Program-made: the position numbers and the translations under genes
Assembly: GCA_001793775.1 (NCBI GenBank)
Contig: MGIN01000006.1
Location: 32,040-39,595 of the forward strand
Direction of reading: 5' to 3'
Length of the DNA stretch: 7,556 nucleotides
Source: Candidatus Wolfebacteria bacterium GWA1_42_9
GTDB lineage: Bacteria; Patescibacteriota; Minisyncoccia; UBA6257; JAGOQP01
Shown: positions 1 through 6,292 of the stretch, one piece after another
Position numbering within the stretch: position 1 is the stretch's first letter
Layout of the letters: the number at the start of each line of letters is the position of its first letter
The notes under the pieces: model-generated
Seen by the model: the letters and a program-made list of their open reading frames with translations, nothing else
Database searches by the model: none
Told to the model about the DNA's origin: nothing

Positions 1-5
1 GCGGT

Positions 6-1874
6 GTGAGGGAGTATATTTCTCAAAGGAAAAAATTTACTGCGGAAAGTATCTTGGAAGAAATTAAAAGTGCTTCTGATGACGCGAAAAGAGCGGCTGC
101 TCTCGCCAAAGCCAAAGAAGTTCTTGATAAAACGCGTGTTTCCGGCTCCAAAGAAGACATGGAAAAACTCGCCGACATTGTCAGGGAAGGAATAGTTCTC
201 TCGAAAAGCAAGGCGGAAATGACGGGAAGTCAGTCGGAGAAAGAAAAAATAATAAACATACTGAAGATAGCTGAAGGAGTAAGGGAAGAAGTTCCCAAAG
301 CCGAAGGGAAGAGAAAGGAAATTTTGGAATTGATAGAACAAGTTGAATTTCAAAAAGGGGAAATTGACAGAAAAAAAATTGCCAGGGCTATGGTCAAGGG
401 AGCAGTCATCGGGGCTGTCGGAGGCGCGGTAGGAGGAGCTATTTCCAGCTGGATTTCTGACCATTTCTTTGCCGGAGGAGGCAGGGCAACGCAAGAAGTG
501 GTATCCGAAGCTCGAAAGGAGTTTTCTCTTGTCAGGAGTCATGTTTTATCTGCAGAAATAGCCGGGAAGGCGGTTAAAAAATCTCTTGAAGAAAGCCAGC
601 AAAGATTATCGGAGAAAATTTTTCATGTAACCGCTGAAAAAGGTGATGGCCTGACTCATCTGGCCAGAAGAGCCGTTCACGATTTTTTGGTGAATCAGAA
701 ATCTCTTAACCCTGATGCTTTCAAGAGTTTATCCGTTGAACAACTTGTTTACTCCGAAGACACACTGGTTAAGAAAGTAACCCAGGGACTGATGGAAAAA
801 GGAAATAGTACCGCTCTCAATATCGGGGAAGAATTTACTTTCACCGGAGAGGAGATAGAAAACACTCTTTCCAAGGCCTCGTCTTTGTCACCTGACAAAA
901 TTGAAAGTTTAAGACAACTCCTTCAAGACCCCGAACATCTTCTTTCTGACAAAACCCGCTCTTTTATGACTGATTGGAGCAAACCCTCCGGTGGCAGCAG
1001 TGATTTTGTCCGGGAAGCTGCCGGTCAGGCAAGAGAAACCGCTCAGAAAGCCGTTGAGGAAGCAGTGAATACAGGCGCGGTATCTGTCGAAGACGTTCTT
1101 CCACCTCCTTCTAAAGGAACAAATTCCATTCTTGAAAATATTTGTTATCAGGAGGAGATGGAGAGCCTTCCTGAAGCCAAGGATTTGCCTGAAGGAATCG
1201 GGTTATCCCAGCAAACGGTAATCGAACAGGCGGCGGCCGCCAAAAGTGGAAACAAATTATCAGGACTCCCACGCCTTAGAAAGTGGGGTCCGATTGTCGA
1301 GGAAATGAGAGAAAGCGTCCCGCACCAAGATTTGACCAGCAAAGCCAATACGCTAATGGAAAATTTGGCCAACTATTCGAAATCTCCTTCGGGAGCCGGT
1401 TATCTTGAAAATTTTGTCCGCCAAAACGGACAAGACTTACTGAATTCCGTTTCCGAAAAGAATTACTCCATCCCGGGAAAAAGTCTTTTGGATAAAGATT
1501 TATTCATCCAGCAGTTTAGGGGAATATCGGGCGGCAAAAATAGCACTTTCTTTGCCAACTTAATAAATGCTTTGGAACACAGTCCGGATTATCTGAGGTC
1601 CGTTGGGCGTTTTAGAAACGTGATTCAGTCATGTGGCTTTGATGAAAAGGAGTTTGCCGGCGTGGCCAACGACAGAGCCGTTAAATTTATGGGAAAGTAT
1701 GGAGGGGAAAAGGTTGGATTTTTCGCAAGAGCTGGATTAGGCCCCGAAGAACTGGGTCATCGTCAGAAACTGGTGGAAGCTATGAAAAAAATGATGGGTG
1801 ACGGAACCATTGGCGGCAAGAAAGTCGATTTATCCAAATTTAAGGTGAGCGATTTCGTTAAATTCTTCGTATAA
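6..1874 (+). CDS. Large protein of unknown function with glycine-zipper segment and LysM-like motif (5' end possibly truncated)
   Basis: I do not recognise this 622-residue protein as a named family. The N-terminal ~125 residues are charged and strongly helical, probably coiled coil. Residues ~129-150 form a Gly/Ala hydrophobic stretch with repeated GxxxG spacing (glycine zipper), which could be a membrane segment or a helix-packing hairpin. Residues ~206-282 contain HVTAEKGDGLTHLARRA followed later by LNIGEEFTFTG. This resembles a LysM start (GD-x-L-x-x-LA) and its closing 'G-x-x-l-x-i' strand with a longer insert, so a peptidoglycan-contact role is possible but inferred. The remainder (~283-622) is hydrophilic with helices and a linker near the PPP at 366-368. 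The GTG at 6 is the first in-frame start in the window, but the frame is open to the window edge and no ribosome site is visible, so the true N-terminus may lie upstream. It is followed 9 nt later by the next gene, probably co-transcribed. Confidence 0.8.
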   Translation: MREYISQRKKFTAESILEEIKSASDDAKRAAALAKAKEVLDKTRVSGSKEDMEKLADIVREGIVLSKSKAEMTGSQSEKEKIINILKIAEGVREEVPKAEGKRKEILELIEQVEFQKGEIDRKKIARAMVKGAVIGAVGGAVGGAISSWISDHFFAGGGRATQEVVSEARKEFSLVRSHVLSAEIAGKAVKKSLEESQQRLSEKIFHVTAEKGDGLTHLARRAVHDFLVNQKSLNPDAFKSLSVEQLVYSEDTLVKKVTQGLMEKGNSTALNIGEEFTFTGEEIENTLSKASSLSPDKIESLRQLLQDPEHLLSDKTRSFMTDWSKPSGGSSDFVREAAGQARETAQKAVEEAVNTGAVSVEDVLPPPSKGTNSILENICYQEEMESLPEAKDLPEGIGLSQQTVIEQAAAAKSGNKLSGLPRLRKWGPIVEEMRESVPHQDLTSKANTLMENLANYSKSPSGAGYLENFVRQNGQDLLNSVSEKNYSIPGKSLLDKDLFIQQFRGISGGKNSTFFANLINALEHSPDYLRSVGRFRNVIQSCGFDEKEFAGVANDRAVKFMGKYGGEKVGFFARAGLGPEELGHRQKLVEAMKKMMGDGTIGGKKVDLSKFKVSDFVKFFV

Positions 1875-1883
1875 AACAAATTT

Positions 1884-2204
1884 ATGGCAAAAACTCAAAT
1901 TATCTTGGATAAAAACCCGGAAATTATTCTTGAGGAACTGGGAATAAAAAATCTTTCTCCTGAAGAAGAAAAAGAAGTTATCAATACCGTGTTGGAGCAT
2001 TTCAACAAAGTGATTATTGAAACCGTTATTTTGAATTTGGACGACAATCAAGTCGACCGATTTAAAGCGGCTTTGGAGAGAAACAATTTCGAAGAAGAAA
2101 TCACCAAAATAACCGCCGCCGTCCCGGGATTAGCCGACAAAATAGAAAAAGCCGTCGAAGACGAGTTTGCTTTATTAAAAAAGGCCAAGGGAATTGTTTC
2201 CTAA
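1884..2204 (+). CDS. Small acidic helical protein, DUF5663-like
   Basis: This is a 106-residue, soluble, acidic and almost wholly helical protein without signal peptide or membrane segment. The layout is a short helix with EELGIKNLSPEEEKEV, a middle helix with VILNLDDNQVDRFKAAL, and a C-terminal helix with VPGLADKIEKAVEDEFALLKK. This order (leucine-rich first helix, 'L-x-x-x-x-x-x-F' middle helix, 'vPgL-x-x-x-I-x-x-e-v-e' end) matches my recollection of DUF5663 proteins, common in Patescibacteria and of unknown function. The assignment is from memory and not computed. The ATG at 1884 is the first in frame after the upstream stop at 1874. No good Shine-Dalgarno lies in the 9-nt gap, so translation probably depends on the upstream gene or is leader-independent. 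The tight spacing suggests one transcript with the preceding large gene. Confidence 0.8.
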   Translation: MAKTQIILDKNPEIILEELGIKNLSPEEEKEVINTVLEHFNKVIIETVILNLDDNQVDRFKAALERNNFEEEITKITAAVPGLADKIEKAVEDEFALLKKAKGIVS

Positions 2205-2236
2205 AATGGGTGTCCGAAGGTACCTGTCTGTTTTTA

Positions 2237-2265
2237 TTGAAAAACACATTGCTTGATGGTTAAAT
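2237..2265 (+). promoter_or_regulatory. Promoter of the tandem tRNA-Arg genes
   Basis: A sigma70-type pair is visible: TTGAAA at 2237-2242, a 17-nt spacer, and TTAAAT at 2260-2265. The predicted start point near 2272 is only about 6 nt before the first tRNA, which is typical for tRNA transcription units. The -10 is imperfect. Confidence 0.5.
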
Positions 2266-2277
2266 TGTTGGGGTATT

Positions 2278-2349
2278 GTCCTCGTCGTTCAACGGATAGG
2301 ACGGTAGCTTGCGGAGCTACAGATAGGGGTTCGATTCCTCTCGGGGACA
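2278..2349 (+). tRNA. tRNA-Arg (anticodon GCG)
   Basis: This is a complete 72-nt cloverleaf. The acceptor GTCCTCG pairs with CGGGGAC (one G-T pair), the D-arm is GTTC/GGAC, and the anticodon stem GTAGC/GCTAC encloses loop TTGCGGA. The T-arm is AGGGG/CCTCT with loop TTCGATT, and the discriminator is A. The anticodon GCG reads CGC/CGU, and A20 and C35, known arginine identity elements, are present. No CCA is encoded. Most bacteria read this box with an A34 (inosine) tRNA, so G34 is unusual. It is followed 10 nt later by a second tRNA-Arg. Confidence 0.93.
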
Positions 2350-2359
2350 CATAACAAAA

Positions 2360-2432
2360 GCTCCCGTAGTTGAACTGGATACAACGCCTCCCTCCGAAGG
2401 AGGTGGCACAGGTTCAAGTCCTGTCGGGAGCA
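2360..2432 (+). tRNA. tRNA-Arg (anticodon CCG)
   Basis: This is a complete 73-nt cloverleaf. The acceptor GCTCCCG pairs perfectly with CGGGAGC, the D-arm is GTTG/CAAC, and the anticodon stem CCTCC/GGAGG encloses loop CTCCGAA. The T-arm is ACAGG/CCTGT with loop TTCAAGT, and the discriminator is A. Anticodon CCG reads CGG. A20 and C35 arginine identity bases are present and no CCA is encoded. It probably shares the transcript of the tRNA-Arg 10 nt upstream. Its 3' end lies 2 nt from the stop codon of the convergent membrane protein gene. Confidence 0.94.
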
Positions 2433-2434
2433 CA

Positions 2435-2923
2435 CTAAATCCCCAATATTCTTGAAACAATATCCAGCAGCGAAGGTTCGGTTTTCTTTTGAGGGAGCTT
2501 GGTCTTCAAAAACTCTTCAATTTTTTCCCTGTCGCCTTTCCAGATCCGCGCCCGGAAAACAGGCTTTAATTTTTCTTTAAAAACAAAAAATATTTCGTAG
2601 TCATTCTCGTTGTATTCATAGATGTCAAAATGGGAGAACTTGTCGTATTCATAGATGGATTCTTCTTCTCCGACAATCACTTCTTTCTCCGTCAGTTCAA
2701 AAGAAAACGTTTCCGGTCTTTGGCTGGTGATAAAAAGAAGAGTGCCGGTGGCCAAAATAATAAAAATTCCAAACAAAAAATTTCTTTGCCAGATGGAAAA
2801 GACCAAGAGAAGAACCATTAACCCCAAGAGAACGAAATAAAAAGTGTCGCTTTTTTGGTGGTCGTCCACTCTCTTTATTTCCCAACTGATAGTGGGTTTG
2901 TTTTTTGTTTGTTCTTTTGCCAC
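2435..2923 (-). CDS. Two-helix membrane protein with PH-like soluble domain
   Basis: This 162-residue protein has no named function. After a polar start with SWEIKRVDD, two hydrophobic helices (about residues 28-44 and 47-66) are joined by the short turn QRN, forming a hairpin with both termini probably cytoplasmic. Residues ~72-140 alternate strands (SFELTEKEVIVGEE, YEYDKFSHFDIYE, DYEIFFVFKE, KPVFRARIW) and are followed by a helix (REKIEEFLKTKLP) and a short tail ending in SLLDIVSRILGI. This order resembles a recurrent CPR family with a bacterial PH-like domain behind a TM hairpin; the family assignment is from memory. The start used is GTG at 2923, preceded by a weak AAAGAA. It lies downstream of argS in the same orientation but is separated by a repeat-rich gap with its own promoter. 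It converges on the tRNA-Arg genes. Confidence 0.85.
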   Translation of the reverse strand: MAKEQTKNKPTISWEIKRVDDHQKSDTFYFVLLGLMVLLLVFSIWQRNFLFGIFIILATGTLLFITSQRPETFSFELTEKEVIVGEEESIYEYDKFSHFDIYEYNENDYEIFFVFKEKLKPVFRARIWKGDREKIEEFLKTKLPQKKTEPSLLDIVSRILGI

Positions 2924-2945
2924 TTCTTTATTTTCTATAGTTTAA

Positions 2946-2954
2946 ATTGTAGCA
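2946..2954 (-). promoter_or_regulatory. Extended -10 promoter of the PH-like membrane protein gene
   Basis: Read on the - strand, TGCTACAAT is an extended -10 (TGn plus TACAAT at 2946-2951), about 23 nt upstream of the GTG start at 2923. No convincing -35 lies 17 nt upstream, as expected for extended -10 promoters. The upstream DNA is the inverted repeat block. Confidence 0.45.
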
Positions 2955-2960
2955 AACATA

Positions 2961-3083
2961 ATCATTTAATGCGAAACAACGAATTAACTATGCTCCTGCC
3001 TACCGGCAGGCAGGAATCATGCGAAAAAACTAATCAACATAATTTTCGCGGTATTCGCATAGTTATTTCGCTAATTTCGCATT
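2961..3083. repeat. Intergenic inverted repeat block: four copies of a ~20-22 bp unit around a palindrome
   Basis: A unit beginning ATGCGAA and ending near (T/A)AAC or TTATG occurs on the + strand from 2969 and from 3019. It occurs on the - strand over 3062-3082 and 3038-3060. The outer arms (2968-2992 against 3058-3083) match at about 22 of 26 positions as an inverted repeat. Between the first two copies lies a near-perfect palindrome at 2995-3014. The block fills the gap between argS and the next gene and has no coding potential. No T-run follows it, so it is not an ordinary terminator. Confidence 0.75.
2995..3014. repeat. 20-bp near-palindrome, copy 1
   Basis: CCTGCCTACCGGCAGGCAGG is self-complementary except for one A-C mismatch in the stem. 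The same sequence with one base changed (G for A), perfectly palindromic, lies at 7050-7069, so it is a dispersed element in this genome and not a local accident. Confidence 0.8.
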
Positions 3084-3088
3084 GTGAT

Positions 3089-4777
3089 TTAGATTCTATT
3101 CAGCGTCTCAATACCCATCAATTCCAATCCGGTTTCCAAATTGCCGGCGGCGGCTTTGATTAACGCCAGGCGGGCGTTCCGTCTCTTTATGTTTTTGTCT
3201 TTGAGAATGGGTGTTGTTTCATAAAAATTGTTGGCCAGGTTAGCCAGTCCAAAAAGATATTCGGCCAGGTGGTGGGAAGACGAATCCTTCAAACAATTTT
3301 CGAGTACATCCTCAAAGGCGGTTAATTTTTTTATAATTTCAATGTCTTTGTCTTCAAACAGAGAAAAATCTCCTTTACCCGTCTTGGTTTTGGCTAAGAT
3401 GCTTTTGAGGCGAACGTAGGTGTATTGAAGGTAAGGAGCGCTGTTGCCCTGCAAAGAGAGCGCTTTTTTCGGGTCAAAAACGATGTCGGAATTCCGGCCG
3501 TCTTTTAAAAAATTGTATTTTAGTCCTCCCAGTCCGACAATCCGGGCGATTTTCTCTTTTTCTTTCTTTGACAAATCCTTTCTTTTTTGGGAAACGATTT
3601 TTCTGGCGGTGTTTATAATTTGGTCAACAATTTTCTGCGCCTCTATAATTTCTCCTTCCCGGGTGGCCAGTTTTTTTCCGTTGGGACCGAGCACCCATCC
3701 GAAAGAAACGTGCCTTAATTTGGCTTTGCCCGATAAACCCGCAATTTGGGCGATGGCAAAAAGCTGTTTCAGATGAAGGTTTTGCTGAGAGCCGATGACA
3801 TACAGAATTTCATCTGGTTGGTATTTTTTTACCCGATAAATCAAACTGGCAATCTCTCTTGTCAGATAGAGCGTGGCGCCATCTGACTTCTGAACAAGAG
3901 CAGGAGGAAGGCTATATTTTTCGAGGGGAATAATATAAGCTCCCTGGCTTAAAATTGCCACCCCTTTATTTTTTAAGTCATTTATCAAAGGGATGAGTTG
4001 TTTTTCGTATTCGCTTTCACCCTTGACGACACTAAACGGCAGGATACCCAGTTTTTTATACAGCTGGTTAAATTCTTTGAGAGAGACCCTTAAAAACCAA
4101 TTAAGAATTTTTTTGTTCTCTTTGTCTTGTCTCTCTAATTTAGCAAATTCTTCTTGAGCTTGTTTGAGCAGTCGTGGATTGTTTTTTATTTCTCTGTTAA
4201 AACGCACATATATTTCCAGGAGTTCTCTTATCGGCTCTTTGTTTATCTTCTTTTTATCTCCCCATTTTTTGTATCCGGCGATAAGCATTCCAAACTGAGT
4301 GCCCCAGTCGCCCAAATGATTCCAGCCAATCACCTTAAAATCTAAGAACTTGTAAAGACGCGCCAAAAAATCTCCTATCAGGGTAGCTCTCAGATGTCCG
4401 ACGTGCATGGGTTTGGCGATATTGGGGGAGGAATAGTCAATGATCACTTTTTTTCCTTTGCCCGGATTTATTTTGGCCAGCGGGTTTTTGAACATTTCCA
4501 GCCAGAAATCTTTTTTGAAAAAGAAATTAATAAATCCGCCTCCGGCGATTTCTATCTTGTCTAGATAACGGTTCTCTTCCAAATCCGATTTTATTTTTCG
4601 GGCAATTTCGATGGGGGATTTTTTTAAAATTTTGGCCAAAGAAAAAGCGACGTTGGACGAATAATCCCCGAATCGGGAGATGTTCTTGCTCTCCATTTCG
4701 AAATGCGGCAATTTTGCGGTCAGTTTTCTTGCCGCTTTTTTGACGAGATTTTCCAGATATTGTTGGGGAGAAATCAT
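3089..4777 (-). CDS. argS: Arginyl-tRNA synthetase
   Basis: This class I aminoacyl-tRNA synthetase charges tRNA-Arg with arginine using ATP in the cytoplasm. At 562 residues it is full length for the bacterial family. The N-terminal tRNA-binding domain shows FGDYSSNVAFSLAK (~36-49). The catalytic domain has SSPNIAKPMHVGHLRAT (117-132) with the HIGH-type motif HVGH at 125-128, then NHLGDWGTQFG (153-163). The KMSKS equivalent is GKKLATREG (367-375), the usual degenerate arginine-enzyme form. The C-terminal DALR anticodon-binding domain begins near GNSAPYLQYTYVR (444-456) and ends with GLELMGIETLNRI. The ATG at 4777 is preceded by a promoter placing the transcript start next to it. The gene sits within about 0.7 kb of two tRNA-Arg genes and diverges from the DUF378 gene. 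No defects are seen. Confidence 0.97.
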   Translation of the reverse strand: MISPQQYLENLVKKAARKLTAKLPHFEMESKNISRFGDYSSNVAFSLAKILKKSPIEIARKIKSDLEENRYLDKIEIAGGGFINFFFKKDFWLEMFKNPLAKINPGKGKKVIIDYSSPNIAKPMHVGHLRATLIGDFLARLYKFLDFKVIGWNHLGDWGTQFGMLIAGYKKWGDKKKINKEPIRELLEIYVRFNREIKNNPRLLKQAQEEFAKLERQDKENKKILNWFLRVSLKEFNQLYKKLGILPFSVVKGESEYEKQLIPLINDLKNKGVAILSQGAYIIPLEKYSLPPALVQKSDGATLYLTREIASLIYRVKKYQPDEILYVIGSQQNLHLKQLFAIAQIAGLSGKAKLRHVSFGWVLGPNGKKLATREGEIIEAQKIVDQIINTARKIVSQKRKDLSKKEKEKIARIVGLGGLKYNFLKDGRNSDIVFDPKKALSLQGNSAPYLQYTYVRLKSILAKTKTGKGDFSLFEDKDIEIIKKLTAFEDVLENCLKDSSSHHLAEYLFGLANLANNFYETTPILKDKNIKRRNARLALIKAAAGNLETGLELMGIETLNRI

Positions 4778-4784
4778 TTTAGAT

Positions 4785-4814
4785 AATATACAACAGATTG
4801 ACGTTCTTTGACAA
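4785..4814 (-). promoter_or_regulatory. argS promoter, apparently leaderless
   Basis: On the - strand, TTGTCA (4809-4814) and TATATT (4785-4790) are separated by 18 nt. Transcription would start about 7 nt beyond the -10, near 4778, directly before the ATG at 4777. There is no room for a Shine-Dalgarno, so the mRNA would be leaderless or nearly so. Confidence 0.5.
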
Positions 4815-4849
4815 CGCTCTTGGGAGGTGAATATTTTTGGAGAATTCTG

Positions 4850-4855
4850 TATAAT
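4850..4855 (+). promoter_or_regulatory. -10 element of the DUF378 gene promoter
   Basis: A perfect TATAAT lies at 4850-4855, with only a weak GTGAAT 17 nt upstream as -35. It would start transcription near 4861 and leave a leader of about 57 nt ending with a weak AAAGAG before the ATG at 4918. It diverges from the argS promoter about 40 bp away. Confidence 0.5.
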
Positions 4856-4917
4856 GTAACCAGTCTCAATTCCAAAAGGTCGAATTTTTCAGGGCTGTCA
4901 ATTAACAAAGAGTTAAA

Positions 4918-5163
4918 ATGAAAATTATTAGCTGGATTGCTTTAGTCTTGGTGGTTATCGGAGGCCTTAACTGGGGACTCTGGGGTCTTTTTGAGTTTGA
5001 TTTGGTGGCCTATCTTTTTGGGTCTTTGTCGGTAGTTTCCAGAGTTATCTATGTTCTCATTGGTCTGGCGGCGATTTTTTCTATCTTCGCCTACTCCAAA
5101 TGCTGGTGCGGATCCTGTCCGGTCCACTCCAAATCTTCCGGTTCCGGTCCGACACAGATGTAA
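4918..5163 (+). CDS. DUF378 family small membrane protein with Cys-rich tail
   Basis: This 81-residue inner-membrane protein has two helices: residues ~4-25 containing IALVLVVIGGLNWGLWGLF, and ~43-59. The 'IGxLNWGLxGLFxFDLVAxLFG' signature followed by 'SRVIYVLIGLAAIF' is characteristic of DUF378 (the Bacillus YuzA type), whose function is unknown. Unusually, the short C-terminal tail carries KCWCGSCPVH, with C62, C64, C67 and H70, and then a Ser/Gly-rich end. A metal-binding or redox use of this cluster is only a suggestion. The gene stands alone, with its own promoter, divergent from argS. It ends 22 nt before a strong terminator. Confidence 0.92.
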   Translation: MKIISWIALVLVVIGGLNWGLWGLFEFDLVAYLFGSLSVVSRVIYVLIGLAAIFSIFAYSKCWCGSCPVHSKSSGSGPTQM

Positions 5164-5185
5164 GAAAGAAATTATCTCTTATTTC

Positions 5186-5208
5186 AAAACCCCCTTTTAG
5201 GGGGTTTT
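5186..5208. terminator. Bidirectional rho-independent terminator
   Basis: AAAACCCCCT (5186-5195) and AGGGGGTTTT (5199-5208) form a 10-bp perfect stem with loop TTT, with A and T runs on the two outer sides, so it works in both directions. It lies between the DUF378 gene (+) and the convergent 224-aa membrane-anchored gene (-), 56 nt past the end of the latter. Confidence 0.93.
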
Positions 5209-5264
5209 GACTTTAGAATGCCAGGCGGCAATTTATCTTTTAAACGGTCCGGGAATGAAAATAT

Positions 5265-5939
5265 CTATTCGGAAGGTGTTCTTTCAAGACCGGCGGCTTT
5301 CTCCATTTCCAGACGGTTGGTTTGGAAATCATTTACCAACTCCTGCACTTTTTGCTGATCCGTCGTCATGGTTTTTACCAGTTCCGTCAGCGTCTCACTC
5401 TCGGTTTCGGAAAGAATATTTTCTCTTTTTTGGGCAAGGATGTCGGAGTAATATTCCTGGGAAAACAACAGTAATTGTTTCAGGGTGGCTAATTCCTTTG
5501 TCATTAATCCTTGTAATTGGTCCAGATTATCGGCAACTTTTAAGGATGATGTTTTAGCTGCCTGATCTTTAACGGCTTCAGCTAATTTTTTAAATTCAAT
5601 TACTCTGTCGGCCATTAAATTTGCCTTGTTGGCTATGTTGTCGGTTTGAGCGATAAAGTCATCAACCATTTTCAGAGCTCCGGTATAATCACCGGCACTT
5701 TCTTTATTCCAAACTTCTTGAATGTTTTTCCCGATATCGGTCATTTGACCCCCCACTTCTTGCGATACCGTTATCAGTTCATTAAATTTGTCGATAAATT
5801 TGTCTGAGACCGTGGAACCCGGGGATAATAGTTTTGTTAGCCCTAAAATCAGCAGCGCCACACCCGCAATAACAATGACAATTTGAAACCAGCGATTGCT
5901 CCAAAGCGATTTTTTTTGGGACAAAGAGGTATTTTCCAT
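5265..5939 (-). CDS. Membrane-anchored coiled-coil protein of unknown function
   Basis: This 224-residue protein is not recognised. The first ~17 residues are polar with several basic residues (SQKKSLWSNR), and a single hydrophobic helix follows at ~18-38 (FQIVIVIAGVALLILGLTKLL). It looks like a signal anchor placing the rest outside the membrane. Residues ~45-215 are almost entirely helical with heptad-like hydrophobic spacing, no cysteines and few aromatic residues, as in extracytoplasmic coiled-coil or methyl-accepting-like rods, but no enzymatic motif is visible. The ATG at 5939 is the first after an AT-rich leader with no clear Shine-Dalgarno. The gene is transcribed alone toward the terminator at 5186-5208. 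It has a plausible promoter about 70 nt upstream, followed by a hairpin in its leader. Confidence 0.88.
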   Translation of the reverse strand: MENTSLSQKKSLWSNRWFQIVIVIAGVALLILGLTKLLSPGSTVSDKFIDKFNELITVSQEVGGQMTDIGKNIQEVWNKESAGDYTGALKMVDDFIAQTDNIANKANLMADRVIEFKKLAEAVKDQAAKTSSLKVADNLDQLQGLMTKELATLKQLLLFSQEYYSDILAQKRENILSETESETLTELVKTMTTDQQKVQELVNDFQTNRLEMEKAAGLERTPSE

Positions 5940-5984
5940 AATTATTTGTTTATTAATGTTAATTTTTTTAACTGGCGAGCCGCT

Positions 5985-6000
5985 CGGGTCAAGTGACCCG
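5985..6000. repeat. Short hairpin CGGGTCA-AG-TGACCCG
   Basis: Seven-base arms (5985-5991 and 5994-6000) with a 2-nt loop form a compact hairpin. CTCGGGTC, which covers most of its left arm, recurs at 6089-6096 and 6298-6305. An overlapping smaller inverted repeat, CGAGC-C-GCTCG, lies at 5976-5986. On the - strand this structure falls in the leader of the 224-aa gene. Confidence 0.6.
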
Positions 6001-6010
6001 GATATTGAGT

Positions 6011-6016
6011 ATTATA
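6011..6016 (-). promoter_or_regulatory. Candidate -10 for the 224-aa membrane-anchored gene
   Basis: On the - strand, a consensus TATAAT lies within GAGTATAATACTC. Transcription would begin near 6004 and run through the 5985-6000 hairpin into the ATG at 5939. No good -35 is visible at 16-18 nt, so confidence is limited. Confidence 0.35.
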
Positions 6017-6068
6017 CTCCTTCGCTCTAGCTAAGAAAGTACGCAGTAGGGCTTCTTTGGGGCTAGAA

Positions 6069-6096
6069 CAAAGACCGAGATTGAGGCACTCGGGTC
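6069..6096 (-). terminator. Weak terminator for the small membrane peptide / GIY-YIG transcript
   Basis: Read on the - strand, GACCCGAG and CTCGGTC form a stem with one bulge and a 9-nt loop, followed by TTTGTT. It lies 20-47 nt beyond the stop of the small membrane peptide gene. The stem includes one copy of the 13-bp repeat. The T-run is short. Confidence 0.4.
6084..6096. repeat. 13-bp direct repeat, copy 1
   Basis: AGGCACTCGGGTC occurs here and again at 6293-6305 in the same orientation, 209 bp apart. The two copies bracket the small membrane peptide gene. Confidence 0.75.
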
Positions 6097-6115
6097 AGGG
6101 ATAGGAAAGACGATT

Positions 6116-6265
6116 TCAAGTTTTTCTAAAATACCAAGCAAACAAAATTATAATTACGGAAACCAAAATTAGCCAAGAATAAATCGTCCAATTTATCAGC
6201 GCCGTAAATAACAACATTACTATTGAAATCGCAGTTAAAATTTGATCCTTTTTAATTTTATTCAT
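6116..6265 (-). CDS. Small two-helix membrane peptide
   Basis: From the ATG at 6265 this is a 49-residue peptide (MNKIKKDQ...). It has a basic start and two hydrophobic helices, about residues 9-23 (LTAISIVMLLFTALI) and 28-44 (IYSWLILVSVIIILFAW), closing with YFRKT. An in-frame GTG at 6298 would give 60 residues with a basic N-terminal extension. I prefer the ATG because the GTG lies inside the 13-bp repeat and has no better ribosome site. No function is recognised. Small membrane peptides of this shape are common next to nucleases and in accessory regions, but there is no evidence for a toxin role. It lies downstream of the GIY-YIG gene in the same orientation (57 nt after its stop) and may share its transcript. 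Confidence 0.6.
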   Translation of the reverse strand: MNKIKKDQILTAISIVMLLFTALINWTIYSWLILVSVIIILFAWYFRKT

Positions 6266-6292
6266 ATATTTCGGTCGTAGTTTTTTGATTTT

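Noticed and set aside
2209..2236. Terminator after the 106-aa gene
   Set aside because: A T-run is present but no stable stem precedes it beyond the 8-bp palindrome AGGTACCT, which cannot form a looped hairpin.
2961..3083. CRISPR-like array
   Set aside because: Units are degenerate, occur in both orientations and have no uniform spacers, and no cas genes are present.
2855..3163. Open frame of about 102 codons on the + strand
   Set aside because: It overlaps the antisense of two real - strand genes and runs through the inverted repeat block; the translation looks random.
3444..3776. Open frame of 110 codons antisense to argS
   Set aside because: argS is unambiguous on the other strand and the antisense product has no recognisable pattern.
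5207..5557. Open frame of 116 codons on the + strand
   Set aside because: It starts just beyond the terminator and then lies antisense to the well-formed 224-aa membrane-anchored coding sequence; its Pro/Ser-rich translation looks like a shadow.
6021..6070. Imperfect inverted repeat (CTAGC...GCTAG) possibly a tRNA remnant
   Set aside because: Only 5 bp pair cleanly, and no anticodon arm or T-loop could be drawn.
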